A stretch of 64,000 bases of DNA from an uncultured Spirochaetaceae bacterium (GTDB taxonomy: Bacteria > Spirochaetota > Spirochaetia > Sphaerochaetales > Sphaerochaetaceae). The position numbers were made by a program, and so were the translations under genes. Location of the stretch: the NCBI GenBank assembly GCA_944389025.1, contig CALXKU010000008.1:1-64000 (forward strand). The letters are read 5' to 3'. The stretch's first letter is position 1, and each line of letters starts with the position of its first letter. A model generated the notes under the pieces. The model was not told the origin of the DNA, searched no databases, and saw only the letters and a list, made by a program, of their open reading frames with translations. This document shows positions 53,672 to 62,695 of this stretch, piece by piece.

Positions 53672-54920
53672 GGCTCTTTTCAAGTTTTTCATAATAGGGG
53701 AGGAAGGCTTTTCTTATCCTGATTCTGAGGTAGAGGCCATCCTCCTTATATATTGCAGAGATTATCGAATCATCTTTTCTTATCAGACTGAAGGCTGAGC
53801 CATCGAGAGGTGTTCTGATTTCGATGATTTTTTCCTCCTCTTCCGCGATTTTCTCCAGTTTGTCTAAAAGCTCTTCAAGCCCTGTTTTCTCTTTTACACT
53901 TGTTACAACGTAATCATAGCCGTAGTTTTTGAGTCTTATGGTATTGAAATCATCATATTCCCTGTCTGCTTTGTTTAGCACCAGCAGTTTTATCTTATCT
54001 TCGGCTCCGAGCTCTTTAAGGGTGTTCACCGTTGTGAGGAAATTGTTATAGCTGTCAGGATTCTCAAGGTCCTGGACTATTATCAGGGCAGAGGCGTCAA
54101 GAGCTTCTTTAAGCGTTGAAGAGAATGCGGATATCAGACGATGAGGAAGGTCGTTTATGAAACCGACAGTATCCGAGAGGAGCACAGTCTCCCCGTTTTT
54201 AAGACGGAGCTTCCTTGTCGTGGTATCGAGCGTTGCGAAGAGCTTATCCTCGATAAGCACATCGGCTCCTGTAAGAGCATTCATCAGGGAACTCTTTCCC
54301 GCATTAGTGTAGCCAACGAGTGCAAATGAGAAAAGAGAACCCGAAAGACGATCCTTTTTCTGCGTCTCCCTTACCTTGGAAATCTTATCCAGTTCCCTGT
54401 CTATCGTGGCAATCCTTCTCTCAAGCTTTCTCCTGTCAAGCTCTATCATACGCTCGCCGAGGCCCTTAGAGCCCTTTACGCCGCCTCTCTGCTGTTCAAG
54501 GTTCGAAATCCTTCCTCTGAGTCTTGGCTTCAGATACTCCGCTTCGGCTTTTTCTATCTGCAGCATAGCTTCTTTTGAATGTGCGTTCCTGAGGAATATG
54601 GAGAGTATGACCGCTTCCCTGTCAAGGACGGGAAGTGAGAATATCCTCTCGAGATTCTTTTCCATCCTCGCTGAAAGGAATGCGTTCACAACTACAGTCT
54701 GGACCCCTGTCTCCGATGCGATTCTTCCTGCCTGCTCCGCCTGTCCCGGGCCGATAAGGGTGTTTGGGTTTTCTTCTTTCAATGAAAACGGGATATGGAA
54801 GCTGACTCTCATCTCGAGTGTCTCTAATAGGCTTCTTATCTCCATTTCCGCGTTGTAAGCGCTTCTCGTGTTCATTCCCGCTTTTGCCAGGGTTATCAGT
54901 AGTACGCTGTTATCGTCCAT
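53661..54920 (-). CDS. hflX: GTPase HflX
   Basis: The 419-residue GTPase has an N-terminal HflX domain (NPNTLIGPGQAEQ), a long coiled coil rich in Arg/Glu (LKPRLRGRISNLEQQRGGVKG), and G motifs G1 GYTNAGKSSL (about 209), G3 DTVGFI and G4 NKAD. HflX splits stalled or hibernating 70S ribosomes. Its start has a TATAAT box eight bases upstream and no Shine-Dalgarno. Its 3' end overlaps the convergent Rpn-type gene by 11 bases. Confidence 0.95.
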   Translation of the reverse strand: MDDNSVLLITLAKAGMNTRSAYNAEMEIRSLLETLEMRVSFHIPFSLKEENPNTLIGPGQAEQAGRIASETGVQTVVVNAFLSARMEKNLERIFSLPVLDREAVILSIFLRNAHSKEAMLQIEKAEAEYLKPRLRGRISNLEQQRGGVKGSKGLGERMIELDRRKLERRIATIDRELDKISKVRETQKKDRLSGSLFSFALVGYTNAGKSSLMNALTGADVLIEDKLFATLDTTTRKLRLKNGETVLLSDTVGFINDLPHRLISAFSSTLKEALDASALIIVQDLENPDSYNNFLTTVNTLKELGAEDKIKLLVLNKADREYDDFNTIRLKNYGYDYVVTSVKEKTGLEELLDKLEKIAEEEEKIIEIRTPLDGSAFSLIRKDDSIISAIYKEDGLYLRIRIRKAFLPYYEKLEKSLMP

Positions 54921-54928
54921 AGCCAGAG

Positions 54929-54957
54929 ATTATATAGGGCAACTCTGGCACTGTCCA
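54929..54957 (-). promoter_or_regulatory. Leaderless-type promoter of hflX
   Basis: Minus strand: TGGACA, 17 bases, TATAAT, then eight bases to ATG 54920. Confidence 0.75.
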
Positions 54958-54999
54958 TCTGCCATGTTTTGTGATAGAGTAATTTCCTGAGGTGAAATA

Positions 55000-56106
55000 A
55001 TGAGTTTGAATTGTGGAATAGTCGGACTGCCTAATGTAGGAAAATCAACAATCTTCTCTGCTGTCACATCAGCACCCGCTGAGGCGGCGAACTATCCGTT
55101 CTGTACAATAGATCCCAATGTCGGAATCGTAGCCGTTCCAGATGCGCGTCTGGACAGGATTGCCGAGCTGATTCCTCCAGAGAGGAAGATTCCTGCGACT
55201 GTCGAGTTCGTGGATATCGCAGGGCTTGTAAAAGGTGCAAGCAAGGGAGAGGGGCTTGGTAACCGCTTCCTCGCATCCATTCGCGAGGTCGGTGTAATCG
55301 CACATGTCGTCAGATGTTTTGATGACCCGGATATCGTGCATGTGAATAACAGGATAGATCCCGCGGGGGATATCGAGACGATCGATATTGAGCTCGCTCT
55401 TGCCGATTATGATACTGTCGAAAAGAGGTATCAGAAGCAGGGTAAGATGGCAAGGGTTAGCAAGGAGGCACAGAAGGAGACCGAGTATCTTCTTCCCATC
55501 TATGAGCGTCTGATGAAAGGGCTCTCTGATGGAAAGAGTGCCCGTAGCATCATAACCGATGAGGATGAGGTAGCTGCGATTTACGACCTTCATCTTCTCA
55601 CGATGAAACCTGTAATCTATGTATGCAACGTGGATGAGAATTCCATCGGGGAGGATAACGAATACGTCAAGATCGTAAGAGAGATTGCTGAGAGGGAAGG
55701 TAGCCAGTGCATAGTGATCTGCGGGAAGATTGAAAGCGAAATCGCCTCACTTGAGAGTGCTGAGGAGCGTCAGGAGTTCCTTGAGTCTGTAGGACTGACG
55801 GAAAGCGGGCTCAACCCATTGATCCGTGCTGCATACAAGACCCTTGGGCTCAGGACATTCTTTACCGCCGGTAAGGATGAGGACAGGGCCTGGACATTCA
55901 AGGAAGGGGCGAAGGCTCCCGAGTGCGCAGGCATAATTCATACCGATTTCGAGAAGGGGTTCATAAAGGCGGAGGTTTATAACGCTGAGGATCTCTTCAA
56001 GTACGGATCAGAGCAGAAAGTCAAGGAAGCTGGAAAGCTGCGCCTTGAAGGGCGTGATTACATCGTCCAGGATGGGGATATCATGTTCTTCAAGTTCAAT
56101 GTATGA
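55000..56106 (+). CDS. ychF: Redox-regulated ATPase YchF
   Basis: The 368-residue OBG-family protein has G1 GLPNVGKSTIFSA (about 8), G3 DIAGLV, a coiled-coil insertion, the altered G4 YVCNVDE that favours ATP, and a C-terminal TGS domain (FFTAGKDEDRAWTFKEGAKAPECAG). It binds ribosomes and affects start-codon choice and stress response. The start follows GAGG. The end overlaps the convergent GH2 gene by 11 bases. Confidence 0.95.
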   Translation: MSLNCGIVGLPNVGKSTIFSAVTSAPAEAANYPFCTIDPNVGIVAVPDARLDRIAELIPPERKIPATVEFVDIAGLVKGASKGEGLGNRFLASIREVGVIAHVVRCFDDPDIVHVNNRIDPAGDIETIDIELALADYDTVEKRYQKQGKMARVSKEAQKETEYLLPIYERLMKGLSDGKSARSIITDEDEVAAIYDLHLLTMKPVIYVCNVDENSIGEDNEYVKIVREIAEREGSQCIVICGKIESEIASLESAEERQEFLESVGLTESGLNPLIRAAYKTLGLRTFFTAGKDEDRAWTFKEGAKAPECAGIIHTDFEKGFIKAEVYNAEDLFKYGSEQKVKEAGKLRLEGRDYIVQDGDIMFFKFNV

Positions 56107-57775
56107 CAAGACGTTTGCTAAGTTCCTTCATTCCATGGATGGGGACCTTTATCCTCTTTCTGTCATAGCTTATAAGGCCGTTCGTCTCCTGTTCTACATC
56201 ACTTAGCTGGGTGTAGATGGAAGCCGAAAGGCCTTTTTCTATATACGGTATGACATCGCGCTCATACATCTTCGTAATCTCCTTAAGAAGTTCATCGCTG
56301 GAAGACACATCACTGTAGGTGAATTTCTTGGCGTTGCTCTCCTCCTCTCCAAGCCCTATTCCTCCGAATTCGGATAGCAGTACGCAACGTCCCTTCCTAT
56401 CTTTTTTGAACCTGTAAGGTCTGAAATAAACATGCTTTGAAAGAAAATCTCCAGCCCCCTGGTCATGCCAGCCCGATGTGATGTCTATCGTTCTGGTATT
56501 GTCGAGCTTTCTTATCTCTGAAAGGATTCGGGAAGAATCGAACTGTCCCCAACCCTCATTGAATATGCACCACATTCCTATGCATGGAACAGAGTAGAGG
56601 TACATTATGCTTTCTTTTATGAAGCTCTCATACCTTTTCTTCTCCTCATCATTTCTTCTTGATAGGAGTCTGTTTCTCCTGTCTCTCATGAATGAGGTTG
56701 TGAAAAGAGGCAGGGTGACTGCGAAATCCCTGTAGTTCGCTCCTCCGTTCACCATGTCCTGCCAGACTATAAGGCCCAGCCTCGTTGCATGATAGTACCA
56801 TCGTGGGCTTTCAATCTTTATATGTTTTCTTATGACGTTGAAACCCATGGCTTTCACAGTCTCGAGATCCTTGACGATGGCCTCATCACTTTCGTATGTC
56901 AGCAGGCTGTTTTTCATATACCCCTGGTCGAGTATTCCATGGTGGAATATCGCCCTGTTATTAAGAGCAAGGCGCCTTATTCCTTTTTCATCACTGATGA
57001 TGGAGAACTTCCTCATCGCAGTGTAGCTTTCAACCTCATCTTTTCCATAGCGTATTCTAAAATGATAGACATATGGATTCTCGGGAGACCAGAGGTGAGG
57101 ATCAGCAATGTGTATGATATTCTCCCTATCCATCTCGATCCGGATCTTCTTTCCGTCTATCTCAAGCTCGGCGCTCCCTCTTTCCCCTGTATTCGATACG
57201 GGGAATATTTTCAGCGATGATGAGTCCAGATCTGGTGTGGTGATGATGGCTCTTATGTAGTGCTCAGGAACTTTCTCCAGATATACGCTCTGCCATATTC
57301 CGCTCTGACATCGGTACCAGATTCTATGAGGATGCAAAGTCTGCTTTCCCCTCTCAATCGCCTCGCTGTCTGTTGGATCGGTGACGCGTACTGTTATCTC
57401 AACGTTTCCATCAGGCGATATATGCTCCGTGATATCCTCAGAAAAAGGAAGGTAACCACCTTCATGCTTCATGACTTCCCTGGAGTTTATCGATACTGTG
57501 GCGTAATAGTCGACGGCAAGGAAGGTCAGAATGTAGCGCATACCTTCCTCCTTTACAATCCTGACCCGCTTTCTGTAGTACGCGGTCTCTCCTGGCATCA
57601 AAGTCCTTCCTATTCCGCTTTTCTCCGTCTCCGGCGAGAACGGCACGAGGATCTTGGAATCATATTCCTCCTCTCCAGTCGAATTCACACCGTAATCCCA
57701 TAGCCCGTTGAGCACGAGAGTGTCTTTTCTCATCATATCCGGGCGTGGGTTTTCTCCGAGTATCATGTTTTCCAT
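56096..57775 (-). CDS. Glycoside hydrolase family 2 protein
   Basis: The 559-residue enzyme has the GH2 sugar-binding N-domain (MRYILTFLAVDYYATVSINSRE; WYRCQSGIWQSVYLEKVP), an Ig-like domain and the TIM barrel. The proposed acid/base is the glutamate in WCIFNEGWGQFD (about 400), and the nucleophile is the glutamate in VLLSEFGGIG. No signal peptide is seen, so it is cytoplasmic. It is shorter than LacZ and nearest to beta-glucuronidase-size members. Substrate is unknown. TATAAT lies seven bases before the ATG. Confidence 0.8.
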   Translation of the reverse strand: MENMILGENPRPDMMRKDTLVLNGLWDYGVNSTGEEEYDSKILVPFSPETEKSGIGRTLMPGETAYYRKRVRIVKEEGMRYILTFLAVDYYATVSINSREVMKHEGGYLPFSEDITEHISPDGNVEITVRVTDPTDSEAIERGKQTLHPHRIWYRCQSGIWQSVYLEKVPEHYIRAIITTPDLDSSSLKIFPVSNTGERGSAELEIDGKKIRIEMDRENIIHIADPHLWSPENPYVYHFRIRYGKDEVESYTAMRKFSIISDEKGIRRLALNNRAIFHHGILDQGYMKNSLLTYESDEAIVKDLETVKAMGFNVIRKHIKIESPRWYYHATRLGLIVWQDMVNGGANYRDFAVTLPLFTTSFMRDRRNRLLSRRNDEEKKRYESFIKESIMYLYSVPCIGMWCIFNEGWGQFDSSRILSEIRKLDNTRTIDITSGWHDQGAGDFLSKHVYFRPYRFKKDRKGRCVLLSEFGGIGLGEEESNAKKFTYSDVSSSDELLKEITKMYERDVIPYIEKGLSASIYTQLSDVEQETNGLISYDRKRIKVPIHGMKELSKRLVIH

Positions 57776-57782
57776 GACGAAT

Positions 57783-57788
57783 ATTATA
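57783..57788 (-). promoter_or_regulatory. -10 box of the GH2 gene
   Basis: Minus-strand TATAAT, then seven bases to ATG 57775. The -35 is weak. Confidence 0.55.
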
Positions 57789-57809
57789 GCATTAAGAGTT
57801 TTCCACTGA

Positions 57810-57815
57810 TATATT
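57810..57815 (+). promoter_or_regulatory. -10 box of the Crp/Fnr gene
   Basis: TATATT, then seven bases to ATG 57823. It is divergent from the GH2 -10 box, with only 21 bases between the two. Confidence 0.5.
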
Positions 57816-57822
57816 ATTTCTT

Positions 57823-58491
57823 ATGACAAGTATTGCGGAAAACATTCCTTTCTATGCTTTCCTTGATTTTGAGGAAAAGGAAAAGATTGAAAAAAGCGTT
57901 CAGAAGATCTCTTTCTCCCGTTCAAGGATTGTTAACAGTGACGGTAACTGCACGGGATTCATCTCACTTCTTTCTGGACAGCTCAAGGTCTATTCCCTTT
58001 CTCCCGAGGGAAGGGAGATAACGCTTTTCAGGTTCTTCCCGTCATCCCTCTGCATATTTACCGCAACGTGCCTTCTGAAAGATATTGATTTCGATGTCTC
58101 GATAGTGGCAGAGGAGGATTCTCAGTGCCTGCTCATTCCAGCCTCTGTCATGGATTGGATCAGAAGGCGGAACATCAAAGTATCAAATTACCTTGGCTCT
58201 GTACTCTCATCGCACCTCAGCGATCTTATGTGGCTTATCGATCAGATACTCAACAAGAGGCTTGACTCGAGAGTTGCGGCATACCTTGAGGAGGAAGCGG
58301 ATCTGAGAGGGGAGACCGTGCTCCGTCTTACCCATGAGGAGATTGCGAGGCATCTGGGATCCAGGCGCGAAGTCATAAGCCGTACTCTTTCATACATGGA
58401 AAAGGAGGGCCTGGTCCGTGTGCGGCGTGGAGAAGTTGAGATCGCGGATAGTTTAAGGCTTGGCGAGATGGCAAAGGAGAGCGTTAGGTGA
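57823..58491 (+). CDS. Crp/Fnr family transcriptional regulator
   Basis: The 222-residue protein has an N-terminal cyclic-nucleotide-type beta-roll (GFISLLSGQLKVYSLSPEGREITLFRF), a dimerisation helix and a winged helix (LRLTHEEIARHLGSRREVISRTLSYMEKEGLV). The Fnr cysteine cluster is absent; cysteines occur in SSLCIFTATCLL, as in redox-sensing subgroups of this family. Thioredoxin follows 59 bases downstream, which fits an oxidative or anaerobic response role. Confidence 0.85.
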   Translation: MTSIAENIPFYAFLDFEEKEKIEKSVQKISFSRSRIVNSDGNCTGFISLLSGQLKVYSLSPEGREITLFRFFPSSLCIFTATCLLKDIDFDVSIVAEEDSQCLLIPASVMDWIRRRNIKVSNYLGSVLSSHLSDLMWLIDQILNKRLDSRVAAYLEEEADLRGETVLRLTHEEIARHLGSRREVISRTLSYMEKEGLVRVRRGEVEIADSLRLGEMAKESVR

Positions 58492-58550
58492 CATAATCAC
58501 TTTTCTTTTTTTCATCCTGTATTACATTATAGTCATAGGAGAGAAGAAAA

Positions 58551-58859
58551 ATGGCAGTAGAACATATTAATGAAAATCAGTTTAAGAGCGTGGTACTCGA
58601 TTCTCAAAAGCCGGTACTCGTGGATTTTTTCGCAACATGGTGCGGCCCATGCAGGCAGATGTCACCGGTGCTTGACCAGATTGCAAGCGAGAGAAGCGAT
58701 GTGAAGATCGTAAAGGTGGATGTGGATGAGAATCAGAACCTCGCCGCCCAGTTCGGAGTGATGAGCATCCCGACCCTTATCTACTTCAAGAATGGAAAAG
58801 CCGTTTCTCAGGCTGTCGGTGCAAGGAGCAAAGCCAGTCTGGAGACAATGCTGGTATAA
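58551..58859 (+). CDS. trxA: Thioredoxin
   Basis: The 102-residue protein has the active site FFATWCGPCRQMSP (CGPC, about residue 31), the buried aspartate in VLVDFFA and the cis-proline in SIPTLIYF. It reduces disulfides in ribonucleotide reductase, peroxiredoxins and other proteins. AGGAGAG precedes the ATG. Tandem hairpins follow. Confidence 0.95.
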   Translation: MAVEHINENQFKSVVLDSQKPVLVDFFATWCGPCRQMSPVLDQIASERSDVKIVKVDVDENQNLAAQFGVMSIPTLIYFKNGKAVSQAVGARSKASLETMLV

Positions 58860-58872
58860 GATTTAGCCACAT

Positions 58873-58907
58873 TTCAGGTCATATCGCCCATATGGCCTGA
58901 ATTTTTT
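58873..58907 (+). terminator. Terminator after trxA
   Basis: A 12-bp stem (TTCAGGTCATAT with ATATGGCCTGAA) and six T residues. A second hairpin (58912-58935: ATGCTTT..AAAGCAT) follows with GGCTTTTCTT. Confidence 0.9.
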
Positions 58908-58948
58908 CAGAATGCTTTTCCCTCCAGGAAAGCATGGCTTTTCTTATA

Positions 58949-58977
58949 TTGACAAATCGAGGCTAAAGATATTAGAT
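58949..58977 (+). promoter_or_regulatory. rpsD promoter
   Basis: TTGACA (58949-58954), 17 bases, TTAGAT (58972-58977). The roughly 40-base leader contains a small TTGCG-TAAA-CGCAA hairpin and a GGAGGG ribosome site. Confidence 0.7.
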
Positions 58978-59025
58978 TAACAGAGTTGCGTAAACGCAAA
59001 ATAATACTGTGGAGGGTAAAAATCT

Positions 59026-59619
59026 ATGGCAAGAAACACAAGTCCTAGATTCAAGCAGTGCAGAAGGCTTGGGGTTAATTATTGTGGACATCCCAAGGCA
59101 ATGAAGAGAGCAGGAAATCCTGCATTCCAGAAGAGGAAGAAGCCAACTGATTATTCAAGACAGCTGACAGAGAAGCAGAAGCTGAAGGCTTACTACGGTA
59201 TTCTTGAGAAGCAGCTTCGCCGCTACTATGAGAAGGCTCTTAAGTCCTCACTCATGACCGGTGATGCACTTGTCATCTCTCTCGAGAGAAGACTCGACAA
59301 TGCCGTATACCGCATCGGTTTCGGTAACTCAATCCGTCTTGCCCGTCAGCTCGTAACTCACGGACACATCCTGGTAAACGGAAAGAAGGTTGATATCCCT
59401 TCATATCAGATCCAGGTCGGAGATGTTATCAGCCTCAAGGAGAAATCAAGGAAGAACGAGCTCTTCAAGACTAATTTCCTCGGACATCAGGCATTCAATC
59501 TTCCATACTTCGAAAGGAACGAAGAGGAGTTCTCAGGCAAGTTCACAAGACTTCCAGAGCGCTCGGAGATTCCAGTAGAAGTCAATGACCAGCTGGTAGT
59601 CGAGTACTACTCAAAGTAA
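59026..59619 (+). CDS. rpsD: 30S ribosomal protein S4
   Basis: The 197-residue protein has the S4 N-terminal domain and S4 RNA-binding domain ([41 protein letters not shown]). It binds 16S rRNA early in assembly. It is transcribed alone, outside the alpha operon, as in spirochaetes. The N-terminal cysteines ([11 protein letters not shown]) may bind zinc. Confidence 0.97.
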   Translation: MARNTSPRFKQCRRLGVNYCGHPKAMKRAGNPAFQKRKKPTDYSRQLTEKQKLKAYYGILEKQLRRYYEKALKSSLMTGDALVISLERRLDNAVYRIGFGNSIRLARQLVTHGHILVNGKKVDIPSYQIQVGDVISLKEKSRKNELFKTNFLGHQAFNLPYFERNEEEFSGKFTRLPERSEIPVEVNDQLVVEYYSK

Positions 59620-59627
59620 GATTGAGC

Positions 59628-59752
59628 TGAAGGAACAGATCCTATCCACAAAGGAGAAGAGGAGGAGAAAGGACCATTCCAGTTTTTCCTACTTCATCCC
59701 GCGTTTTCCCGACGGCTGCCCTCAAAAAGGGAGAACGAGAAGGTTCCTTAAT
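59628..59752 (+). ncRNA. Candidate structured RNA between rpsD and its terminator
   Basis: Outer stem AAGGAAC 59630-59636 pairs with GTTCCTT 59743-59749. Inside is stem A, GAAG 59656-59659 with CTTC 59692-59695 plus AGGAGAAA 59663-59670 with TTTTTCCT 59683-59690, capped by a 3-bp GGA/TCC. Stem B is CGTTTTCCC 59702-59710 with GGGAGAACG 59729-59737, nine pairs. No protein is encoded. It is co-transcribed with rpsD and released before or at the terminator. It lacks the SRP RNA tetraloop signature and no known family was recognised. Confidence 0.4.
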
Positions 59753-59763
59753 GTAAGAGTAAA

Positions 59764-59799
59764 CGGGTTGATGCATAGTGCATCAGCCCTGTTTTTTTG
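59764..59799 (+). terminator. Terminator of the rpsD transcript
   Basis: GGGTTGATGCA pairs with TGCATCAGCCC (11 bp, one G-U) around TAG, followed by a T-rich tail of about eight T residues. Confidence 0.9.
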
Positions 59800-59855
59800 T
59801 CCAATGCCCATAAATCCCGTTTAATTGGAGTTTTGGTGTATTTCCATTTAAACCT

Positions 59856-59884
59856 TTGCCAATTATTCATTTCATAAATATCAT
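59856..59884 (+). promoter_or_regulatory. Leaderless-type promoter of the two-component operon
   Basis: TTGCCA (59856-59861), 17 bases, TATCAT (59879-59884), then seven bases to ATG 59892. Confidence 0.7.
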
Positions 59885-59891
59885 TATCGGT

Positions 59892-60581
59892 ATGAAACTT
59901 ATATATGTTGTTGAAGATCATGAGGTGATACGTAACGGAGTTATTCAGTACCTTGAGCTTTCTGGATTTGAGGCGAAGGGATACGGAACGCTTGAGGAGG
60001 CAAGAGCCGCGTTCTCTTCCCGTGTTCCCGACATGCTCATACAGGATATCATGCTCCCCGATGGGGACGGGTTCTCATTCGTTAAGGAGGTCAGGAGCAA
60101 GAACCAGAGGCTCCCTATAATCTTCCTTACAGCCAGGATAGATGAATCGGACAAGATTATGGGCTTCGAGCTTGGCTGTGATGACTATATAACGAAGCCT
60201 TTCAGCCCAAAGGAGCTGGTGCTACGCGTTGAGGCGCTTTTCAGAAGAACTGATGGTCAGGGCTCTGAGAGCTCTGCAAGATCGTACTCTCTGGGAGAGA
60301 GCACAATGGTGATTGATGAGGATGAGCATAAGCTCACGATAGATGGAGAGATCATTACTCTGACAGCCGCAGAGTGGAGGATTGTCGCATTTCTGGCCTC
60401 CAATTCTCCGAATCTCATATCCCGAGCTCAGATTCTTGAGGAGTGCTTCGATTACAGCTTTGAAAGCTATGAGCGCGTAGTCGATACCCATATCAAGAAT
60501 ATCAGGGCGAAGCTTAAGAAGGAAGGCTGGATAGAGACCGTACGCGGTTACGGATACAGGTTCGCCGGAAAGAAGATTTGA
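59892..60581 (+). CDS. OmpR/PhoB family response regulator
   Basis: The 229-residue protein has a receiver domain (YVVEDHEVIRNGV; phospho-acceptor aspartate in LIQDIMLPDGDG, about 50; LTAR; TKPFSPKEL) and a C-terminal winged helix (LTAAEWRIVAFLASNS; ERVVDTHIKNIRAKL; VRGYGYRF). It overlaps the sensor kinase start region. A -10 box fixes the start at ATG 59892. Confidence 0.9.
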   Translation: MKLIYVVEDHEVIRNGVIQYLELSGFEAKGYGTLEEARAAFSSRVPDMLIQDIMLPDGDGFSFVKEVRSKNQRLPIIFLTARIDESDKIMGFELGCDDYITKPFSPKELVLRVEALFRRTDGQGSESSARSYSLGESTMVIDEDEHKLTIDGEIITLTAAEWRIVAFLASNSPNLISRAQILEECFDYSFESYERVVDTHIKNIRAKLKKEGWIETVRGYGYRFAGKKI

Positions 60582-60586
60582 ATGTG

Positions 60587-62122
60587 ATGCGCAGGAATAT
60601 CTACATAAGGCTGCTTCTTTCCATCGTCGGAATCACCGTCCTTGTCATGGCTGTTCAGCTGGTTATGCTGCTCTTTTCGACTAGGATGGCGGAGCGGTCT
60701 TGGAAGCAACATGTTTTCGATGGCTATGTTGAAACCCTTTCCTCCGAGTTCAGGGGAAGTTCGGCCATTACATTCGCAGATCTTCTCTACACCCTTGTCG
60801 ATAGCGCCCCTGACAGGGTCTCCGGACTCCTCGTCAGGGATGAGAAAGGGGATGTGAGCATTTCCATCGGCTCTTCGAGCAGGGGGGACTTTATACCTCA
60901 GCCTTATGAGAGAGGCAGGCTTTTCGATGTTTACAGCTCCTCAACTGTTGCATTCCCTAATGCGTTTTCGATATCCGTTAATACGACCGAGGATTTCGAT
61001 GAGCGTGAGATCGCAGTTCCTGAATACTGTATAAATCTGACTTCTCATGCGTTCGGCGGCACCCTTTTCGTCGATGATATAAGAATAGAGAAGTCAGGGC
61101 TTGAAGGCACAATGAGAGTCAAAATTCCAGATGTCATAAAGAATAATGATATCGCGGGATCGATCTTGCTTTATAATAATGGTGTCGTATATGGCTATCT
61201 GGATATCATAGTATTTGACATAGACGTCTACGGTCCGACCGAGATGCTCATTCGTGATTTCTCCTCAAAGGTTCTCTTCTTCCTTCCAATCGCTGTCCTC
61301 ATATCCCTTGTTGCGGGCTATTTCATATCGAAACGCAATACCGGTATGATCCGAGAGATAAGACGCGCTCTTAAGGAGCTTGCCCTTGGAAACTACAAGG
61401 TCAGGGTTGATAAGAAGCTGATTGCTTTCGATGAGTTTTCGATGATTGCCGACAGCATAGAGCAGCTTGGATGCGATCTTGAACGGCACAGGAAGTCAAG
61501 AAAGGAGTGGCTCAGGAACATAAGCCATGATCTCAATACGCCGGTAACCAGTATGAACATTCTCCTCTCCGGGGCTGAGGATGGGGTATTCCCTCTGAAT
61601 TCGGAGCTTGTGAAGGCGGTGAAGAAGGAGAACGACATCCTTTCTGAGCGCATTGCGAGTGTTGCGTACTATTCCAATCTGATAAGCAGCGATAAGCCTA
61701 TGATGCTTACCCGTGTGCCGGTTGTCGACCTTCTCTCTTCTTCTCTTGAAGGGAGGAAGCGCTACAGCATCAAAGGTGATATCTCAGAGTATGAGATCCA
61801 AGCGGATTACGAGCTTGCCAAAAGGGCGCTCAAGGAGATTTTCGATAACGCGGAGGAGTATGGGGTGCCGGATGAAGATGTAACCATCTCCGTCCGCCGT
61901 GAGGATGGCTTCATAGCTATCTGTGTCTCAAACAGGGGCAGTCTTCCACGCCCGATGCCATCTTTCTTCGAGCCATGGGCGCGCGGGGATGATTCGCGTC
62001 ATGAGGGAGGCTCAGGATTGGGACTCCCGATAGTGCACCAGATAATGGAGATGCACCATGGGGATGTCCAGATCAGAGAGGATGATGGTCTTGTTTCCGT
62101 GACTCTCAGATTTCCAGAATGA
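60587..62122 (+). CDS. Sensor histidine kinase
   Basis: The protein of about 511 residues has TM1 (YIRLLLSIVGITVLVMAVQLV), an extracytoplasmic domain of about 190 residues, TM2 (VLFFLPIAVLISLVAGYFI), a HAMP domain, HisKA with the phospho-histidine in NISHDLNTPVTS, and HATPase (FDNAEEYG; GGSGLGLPIV). ATG 60587 or TTG 60578 (overlapping the regulator stop) may start it. The sensor domain is not recognised. It likely phosphorylates the regulator encoded just upstream. Confidence 0.88.
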   Translation: MRRNIYIRLLLSIVGITVLVMAVQLVMLLFSTRMAERSWKQHVFDGYVETLSSEFRGSSAITFADLLYTLVDSAPDRVSGLLVRDEKGDVSISIGSSSRGDFIPQPYERGRLFDVYSSSTVAFPNAFSISVNTTEDFDEREIAVPEYCINLTSHAFGGTLFVDDIRIEKSGLEGTMRVKIPDVIKNNDIAGSILLYNNGVVYGYLDIIVFDIDVYGPTEMLIRDFSSKVLFFLPIAVLISLVAGYFISKRNTGMIREIRRALKELALGNYKVRVDKKLIAFDEFSMIADSIEQLGCDLERHRKSRKEWLRNISHDLNTPVTSMNILLSGAEDGVFPLNSELVKAVKKENDILSERIASVAYYSNLISSDKPMMLTRVPVVDLLSSSLEGRKRYSIKGDISEYEIQADYELAKRALKEIFDNAEEYGVPDEDVTISVRREDGFIAICVSNRGSLPRPMPSFFEPWARGDDSRHEGGSGLGLPIVHQIMEMHHGDVQIREDDGLVSVTLRFPE

Positions 62123-62642
62123 CCGAGCTGTCCGACATCCTTCTTATCGCGATCTTCCCATCAATATAAGTCGCATAGGACCTCTCTGTTCTTCCTTTTG
62201 GGAGCGTGATCGATCCAGGGTTGAGGAAGACTATGCCGGACTCGCATTTCAGGACCTGAAGGTGCGTATGCCCGCTGAAGAAGTGCGTGTAGCCACCCTC
62301 TGGTCTGTTTTTCTCATTCCATATGTGTCCATGGGTCATGAGTATCGTGTTGCCATCCGCGAATACCATAGCTTCCTCACTCATTACGGGGAAGGGAAGT
62401 ACCATCTGGTCTACTTCCGCCTCGCAGTTTCCCCTTACCGCGATTATCATATCTTTTATCCGGCTAAGCTCGCTTATTACCGTCTTGGGCTCATAGCACG
62501 GTGGAACATCGTTCCTTGGCCCATGATAGAGTATGTCCCCAAGGATGAGCACCTTGTCAGGCCTCTCTTCCTCACACTTTTTAACGATGAATCTGGCGCT
62601 GTCTGCAGCCCCGTGTATGTCTGAGAAAATTAGAAATTTCAT
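62106..62642 (-). CDS. YfcE-type metallophosphoesterase
   Basis: The 178-residue phosphodiesterase has the metal-binding motifs FSDIHGAADS, LGDILYHGP, RGNCEAEVDQ, MTHGHIW and FSGHTHLQV. It resembles YfcE/MJ0936-like enzymes. It overlaps the 3' end of the kinase by 17 bases. Minus-strand TATAAT lies six bases before the ATG with TTGAAC at 17-base spacing. Confidence 0.9.
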   Translation of the reverse strand: MKFLIFSDIHGAADSARFIVKKCEEERPDKVLILGDILYHGPRNDVPPCYEPKTVISELSRIKDMIIAVRGNCEAEVDQMVLPFPVMSEEAMVFADGNTILMTHGHIWNEKNRPEGGYTHFFSGHTHLQVLKCESGIVFLNPGSITLPKGRTERSYATYIDGKIAIRRMSDSSVILEI

Positions 62643-62648
62643 GCTGCC

Positions 62649-62677
62649 ATTATAAAAGTCTTTTTAAAGCGGTTCAA
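62649..62677 (-). promoter_or_regulatory. Leaderless-type promoter of the phosphoesterase
   Basis: Minus strand: TTGAAC, 17 bases, TATAAT, then six bases to ATG 62642. Confidence 0.75.
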
Positions 62678-62695
62678 TTGTGCCATGATAAGTGC

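Noticed and set aside
59628-59752. SRP RNA or 6S RNA
   Set aside because: The SRP tetraloop and GGAAGGAAGCAG-type core are missing, and the branched fold is unlike the 6S rod.
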